From positions 1 through 9,041 of the forward strand of contig CANJNX010000018.1 of the NCBI GenBank assembly GCA_947475495.1: a stretch of 9,041 nt of DNA, in the 5' to 3' direction. Source of the stretch: Comamonadaceae bacterium. GTDB taxonomy: Bacteria; Pseudomonadota; Gammaproteobacteria; Burkholderiales; Burkholderiaceae_C. Under the pieces are notes generated by a model. It saw only the letters and a program-made list of their open reading frames with translations, was not told the origin of the DNA and searched no databases. Shown here piece after piece: positions 6,946 through 9,041 of the stretch; within the stretch, counting starts at the first letter, position 1, and the number at the start of each line of letters is the position of its first letter. A program made the position numbers and the translations under genes.

Positions 6946-7749
6946 TTATTTGTGCGAATGACCTTCAGACTCTTTGACCGCGACGGTCCAGATGATCAAG
7001 CCAAATGCAATCTTGTTCAAAACATCAGCCAAGTTGTAAATAATGTTGAGTGCATTTGCACTGCTTTCTGGGCTGCTGCCTGTCAAGTATCCAAAGAAAT
7101 AGCCCAATGGGTAGATAGCCCAGCCAATCGTGACAATCAAGCGCATGGTGTTGAATGCCGATTGGACAGAAGCGGGAGCGCTGTTGGCATTGATTTTGCC
7201 GGCTTCGCCCATGAAGATTTCATAAAGAATGTAAGCCCAGCCCACCATACCAATGATGAATGCAGGAAGAACAGCCATGTAACCCGCTTCACCGAGGTAG
7301 CCACCAACCAGCATGACTAAAGTACCGATCATCAGGCGCCAAAACACGCCAGCAGGGACTTTGGTAATTGCTGACAAGATCAAGTAAAACTCGATCATCA
7401 GGAGCGGCACTGTAATGAGCCAATCAATGTACCTGAACACGGTAGGTGTCGAGCCGGTTGCGACCCAAACTTCACGCATATAGAAATAGTGGACTGCTGC
7501 TACCAAAGTGACCAGTCCGGAAACGGTCAATGAAGTCTTCCACTTCGCAGAAACACGGTCGCGTTCTAGGAAGAAAAATGCAGTGGATGCCACTAGGGCC
7601 ATTGAAATGAGCCAAAAAGATATTCCCACAAAATCCTCAGGCTTGAGGACTGCCCCTGCATTTGCCGATGCTTGGCTCACACCAAAAAGCAAGCCTAAGG
7701 CGATGGCCGGGCTGGCAATTGACTTAAGCCAATTCATTTTTATCTGCAT
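6946..7749 (-). CDS. Green-absorbing proteorhodopsin, light-driven proton pump
   Basis: This seven-helix retinal protein of 267 residues exports protons in light. An N-terminal signal-like segment runs to about residue 28 (GVSQASA, likely signal peptidase site). Helix C reads TVFRYIDWLITVPLLMIEFYLIL: Asp109 is the proton acceptor, Thr113 and Glu120 complete the Asp/Thr/Glu pump triad, and Leu117 is at the spectral-tuning position (GPR 105), where Leu means green and Gln blue. His87 matches GPR His75. Helix G has NLADVLNKIAFGLIIW with Asp242 and the Schiff-base Lys246. Phe163 in PAFIIG occupies the position of GPR Phe152, where xanthorhodopsin has Gly, so carotenoid antenna binding is unlikely. 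The protein is strikingly similar to marine gamma-proteobacterial GPR along its length. The ATG at 7749 has a strong AGGAG six bases upstream. It heads the crtEIBY-blh operon. Confidence 0.98.
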   Translation of the reverse strand: MQIKMNWLKSIASPAIALGLLFGVSQASANAGAVLKPEDFVGISFWLISMALVASTAFFFLERDRVSAKWKTSLTVSGLVTLVAAVHYFYMREVWVATGSTPTVFRYIDWLITVPLLMIEFYLILSAITKVPAGVFWRLMIGTLVMLVGGYLGEAGYMAVLPAFIIGMVGWAYILYEIFMGEAGKINANSAPASVQSAFNTMRLIVTIGWAIYPLGYFFGYLTGSSPESSANALNIIYNLADVLNKIAFGLIIWTVAVKESEGHSHK

Positions 7750-7755
7750 ACTTAT

Positions 7756-7760
7756 CTCCT
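7756..7760 (-). promoter_or_regulatory. Strong Shine-Dalgarno of the proteorhodopsin gene
   Basis: AGGAG on the minus strand sits six bases before the ATG at 7749. It fixes the start over the in-frame ATG four codons later, which has no such element, and it is the best ribosome site seen in the cassette, consistent with high rhodopsin expression. Confidence 0.8.
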
Positions 7761-7769
7761 AAAAGTTAA

Positions 7770-7789
7770 TTGGTTTCCAACAAAACCAA
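7770..7789 (-). promoter_or_regulatory. Small hairpin in the rhodopsin 5' leader
   Basis: On the minus strand TTGGTTT, six loop bases and AAACCAA form a 7-bp inverted repeat just upstream of the Shine-Dalgarno. It could shield or stabilise the 5' end of the rhodopsin mRNA. The stem is short and A/T-rich, so its significance is uncertain. Confidence 0.3.
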
Positions 7790-7955
7790 ATACACCTTAA
7801 ATTATTTTGGTAAAGATGTAAATAATTGACAGGAGAGTAGGGTTTTTAAACGTTAGCAATTCATTGGCTTTGTCAGCTTGCATTACAAATATGCAATGCC
7901 ATTTCGCCACAGGAGAAGTGCGGGTTAACCCTTGGATTTGTGAGCGCTTGGAAGC
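7790..7955 (-). promoter_or_regulatory. A/T-rich spacer, probable rhodopsin operon promoter region
   Basis: This is the only non-coding stretch over 100 bases, between the YqhA-type gene and rhodopsin. On the minus strand, TTTACA (7817-7822) lies 17 bases from TAAGGT (7794-7799), and AATAAT (7801-7806) is a better -10 match but lacks a good -35. The promoter is thus likely to be here but not fixed. The distal half holds a small inverted repeat, TTGCAT-7-ATGCAA (7878-7896), and the palindrome GGGTTAACCC (7922-7931). I see no hairpin with a T-run on the minus strand, so readthrough from gap/yqhA cannot be excluded. Confidence 0.4.
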
Positions 7956-8555
7956 TCATTTTTTTATCGCTTGGGTCGAAATTAAAATTCGGTCGGTGTA
8001 GGCAATGGCCAATGCGCTGAGTAAAAAAGTGATATGAATCACGGTTTGTGCAATCAGGACTTTGCTGTCGTAGTTGGCGGCGTTGATAAAAGTCTTGAGC
8101 AAATGGATGGAGCTGATGCCGATGATGGCGGTTCCGAGCTTGACCTTCAGGACCGACGCATTCACGTGGTCTAACCACTCGGGCTGGTCGCGGTGGCCTT
8201 CTAAGTCCATGCGGCTGACAAAGGTCTCGTAGCCGCCCACGATCACCATGATCAGCAGGTTAGAAATCATCACCACATCAATCAAGGCCAAGACCACCAG
8301 CATGATGAGGGTTTCATTGAGAGCGATTAAAGGCACATCGGCCTGGTAGCCCATGCTGCTTACCAAGGCTTGTAGTGCGGTTTGGCTGCCAAACGCCGCC
8401 TCGATGAGATGAACCAGCTCGACCCAAAAATGGAAAACGTACACACCTTGCGCCGCAATCAAGCCCAAGTACAAGGGCAGTTGCAACCAGCGGCTGGCAA
8501 AAATAAATGCCGGCAAGGGCCGCAGTGGTTTGGGCGCAGGGGGTTTGTTTTGCAT
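7956..8555 (-). CDS. YqhA/UPF0114 (TIGR00645-type) inner-membrane protein
   Basis: This 199-residue integral membrane protein is of the poorly characterised UPF0114 family; its biochemical role is unknown. About four hydrophobic segments are visible: one near residues 25-50 ([19 protein letters not shown]), one near 80-107, one near 140-158 and one near 165-188. Family-typical strings are [13 protein letters not shown] near the start, [27 protein letters not shown] in the middle, [20 protein letters not shown] and the C-terminal [13 protein letters not shown]. The N-terminus is Pro/Lys-rich and cytoplasmic-looking. The ATG at 8555 follows the GAPDH stop by 24 bases with only a weak AGAG ribosome site, so it is probably cotranscribed with the GAPDH gene. 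A run of seven A on the minus strand sits in its last codons. It is not a known part of rhodopsin systems. Confidence 0.88.
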   Translation of the reverse strand: MQNKPPAPKPLRPLPAFIFASRWLQLPLYLGLIAAQGVYVFHFWVELVHLIEAAFGSQTALQALVSSMGYQADVPLIALNETLIMLVVLALIDVVMISNLLIMVIVGGYETFVSRMDLEGHRDQPEWLDHVNASVLKVKLGTAIIGISSIHLLKTFINAANYDSKVLIAQTVIHITFLLSALAIAYTDRILISTQAIKK

Positions 8556-8579
8556 GGGGCTCTTTGTCTTAGGGATGGC

Positions 8580-9041
<462 letters not shown>

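Noticed and set aside
7826..7831. Consensus TTGACA on the plus strand in the rhodopsin spacer.
   Set aside because: No -10 element is found at suitable spacing and no plus-strand gene follows.
7871..7887. Possible PpsR/CrtJ site (TGT-N-ACA) upstream of rhodopsin.
   Set aside because: The spacing is 11 bases, not the required 12, and no photosynthesis reaction-centre or bch genes are present.
7941..7965. Hairpin TGAGC-8-GCTCA followed by seven T on the plus strand, resembling an intrinsic terminator.
   Set aside because: No plus-strand gene lies upstream of it; the T-run is the A-run in the final codons of the minus-strand YqhA-type gene and would not terminate minus-strand transcription.

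Overview
The window reads as chromosomal DNA of a betaproteobacterium, probably a freshwater member of the Burkholderiales near Comamonadaceae. This placement is an inference from protein character (GAPDH followed by a YqhA/UPF0114-type membrane protein, a green proteorhodopsin with a CrtE-I-B-Y-Blh set) and from moderate base composition; no rRNA or marker gene is present to settle it.

Layout. Positions 1-1471 carry two plus-strand genes: the 3' part of a cation diffusion facilitator metal exporter and a short lysophospholipid acyltransferase whose start overlaps the exporter stop (TGATG). Everything from 1462 to 9041 is on the minus strand. In transcription order (right to left) these are the C-terminal part of glyceraldehyde-3-phosphate dehydrogenase, a UPF0114/YqhA-type membrane protein, a 206-bp spacer, proteorhodopsin, a 34-bp perfect palindrome, then crtE, crtI, crtB, crtY and blh. 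The five genes downstream of rhodopsin all overlap end to start by 1 to 11 bases, as expected for one translationally coupled operon. The last of them, blh, overlaps the convergent acyltransferase tail to tail by 10 bp.

How the genes work together. CrtE makes geranylgeranyl diphosphate, CrtB condenses two of these into phytoene, CrtI desaturates phytoene to lycopene, CrtY cyclises lycopene to beta-carotene, and Blh cleaves beta-carotene to two retinals. Retinal binds the lysine of proteorhodopsin to give a light-driven proton pump. The cassette is therefore self-sufficient for retinal phototrophy from the C15/C5 isoprenoid precursors onward. No carotenoid hydroxylase or ketolase and no idi are present. 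The rhodopsin carries Asp/Thr/Glu pump residues, a green-tuning Leu, and a Phe where antenna-binding rhodopsins have Gly.

The individual protein families are known ones. The least explained element is the palindrome between the rhodopsin stop and the crtE start. It is followed by a short T-run and could be an attenuating terminator, an mRNA-stabilising stem or a regulator-binding site. No tRNA, rRNA, insertion sequence, CRISPR array or integration site was seen, and no gene-free stretch exceeds about 210 bases.
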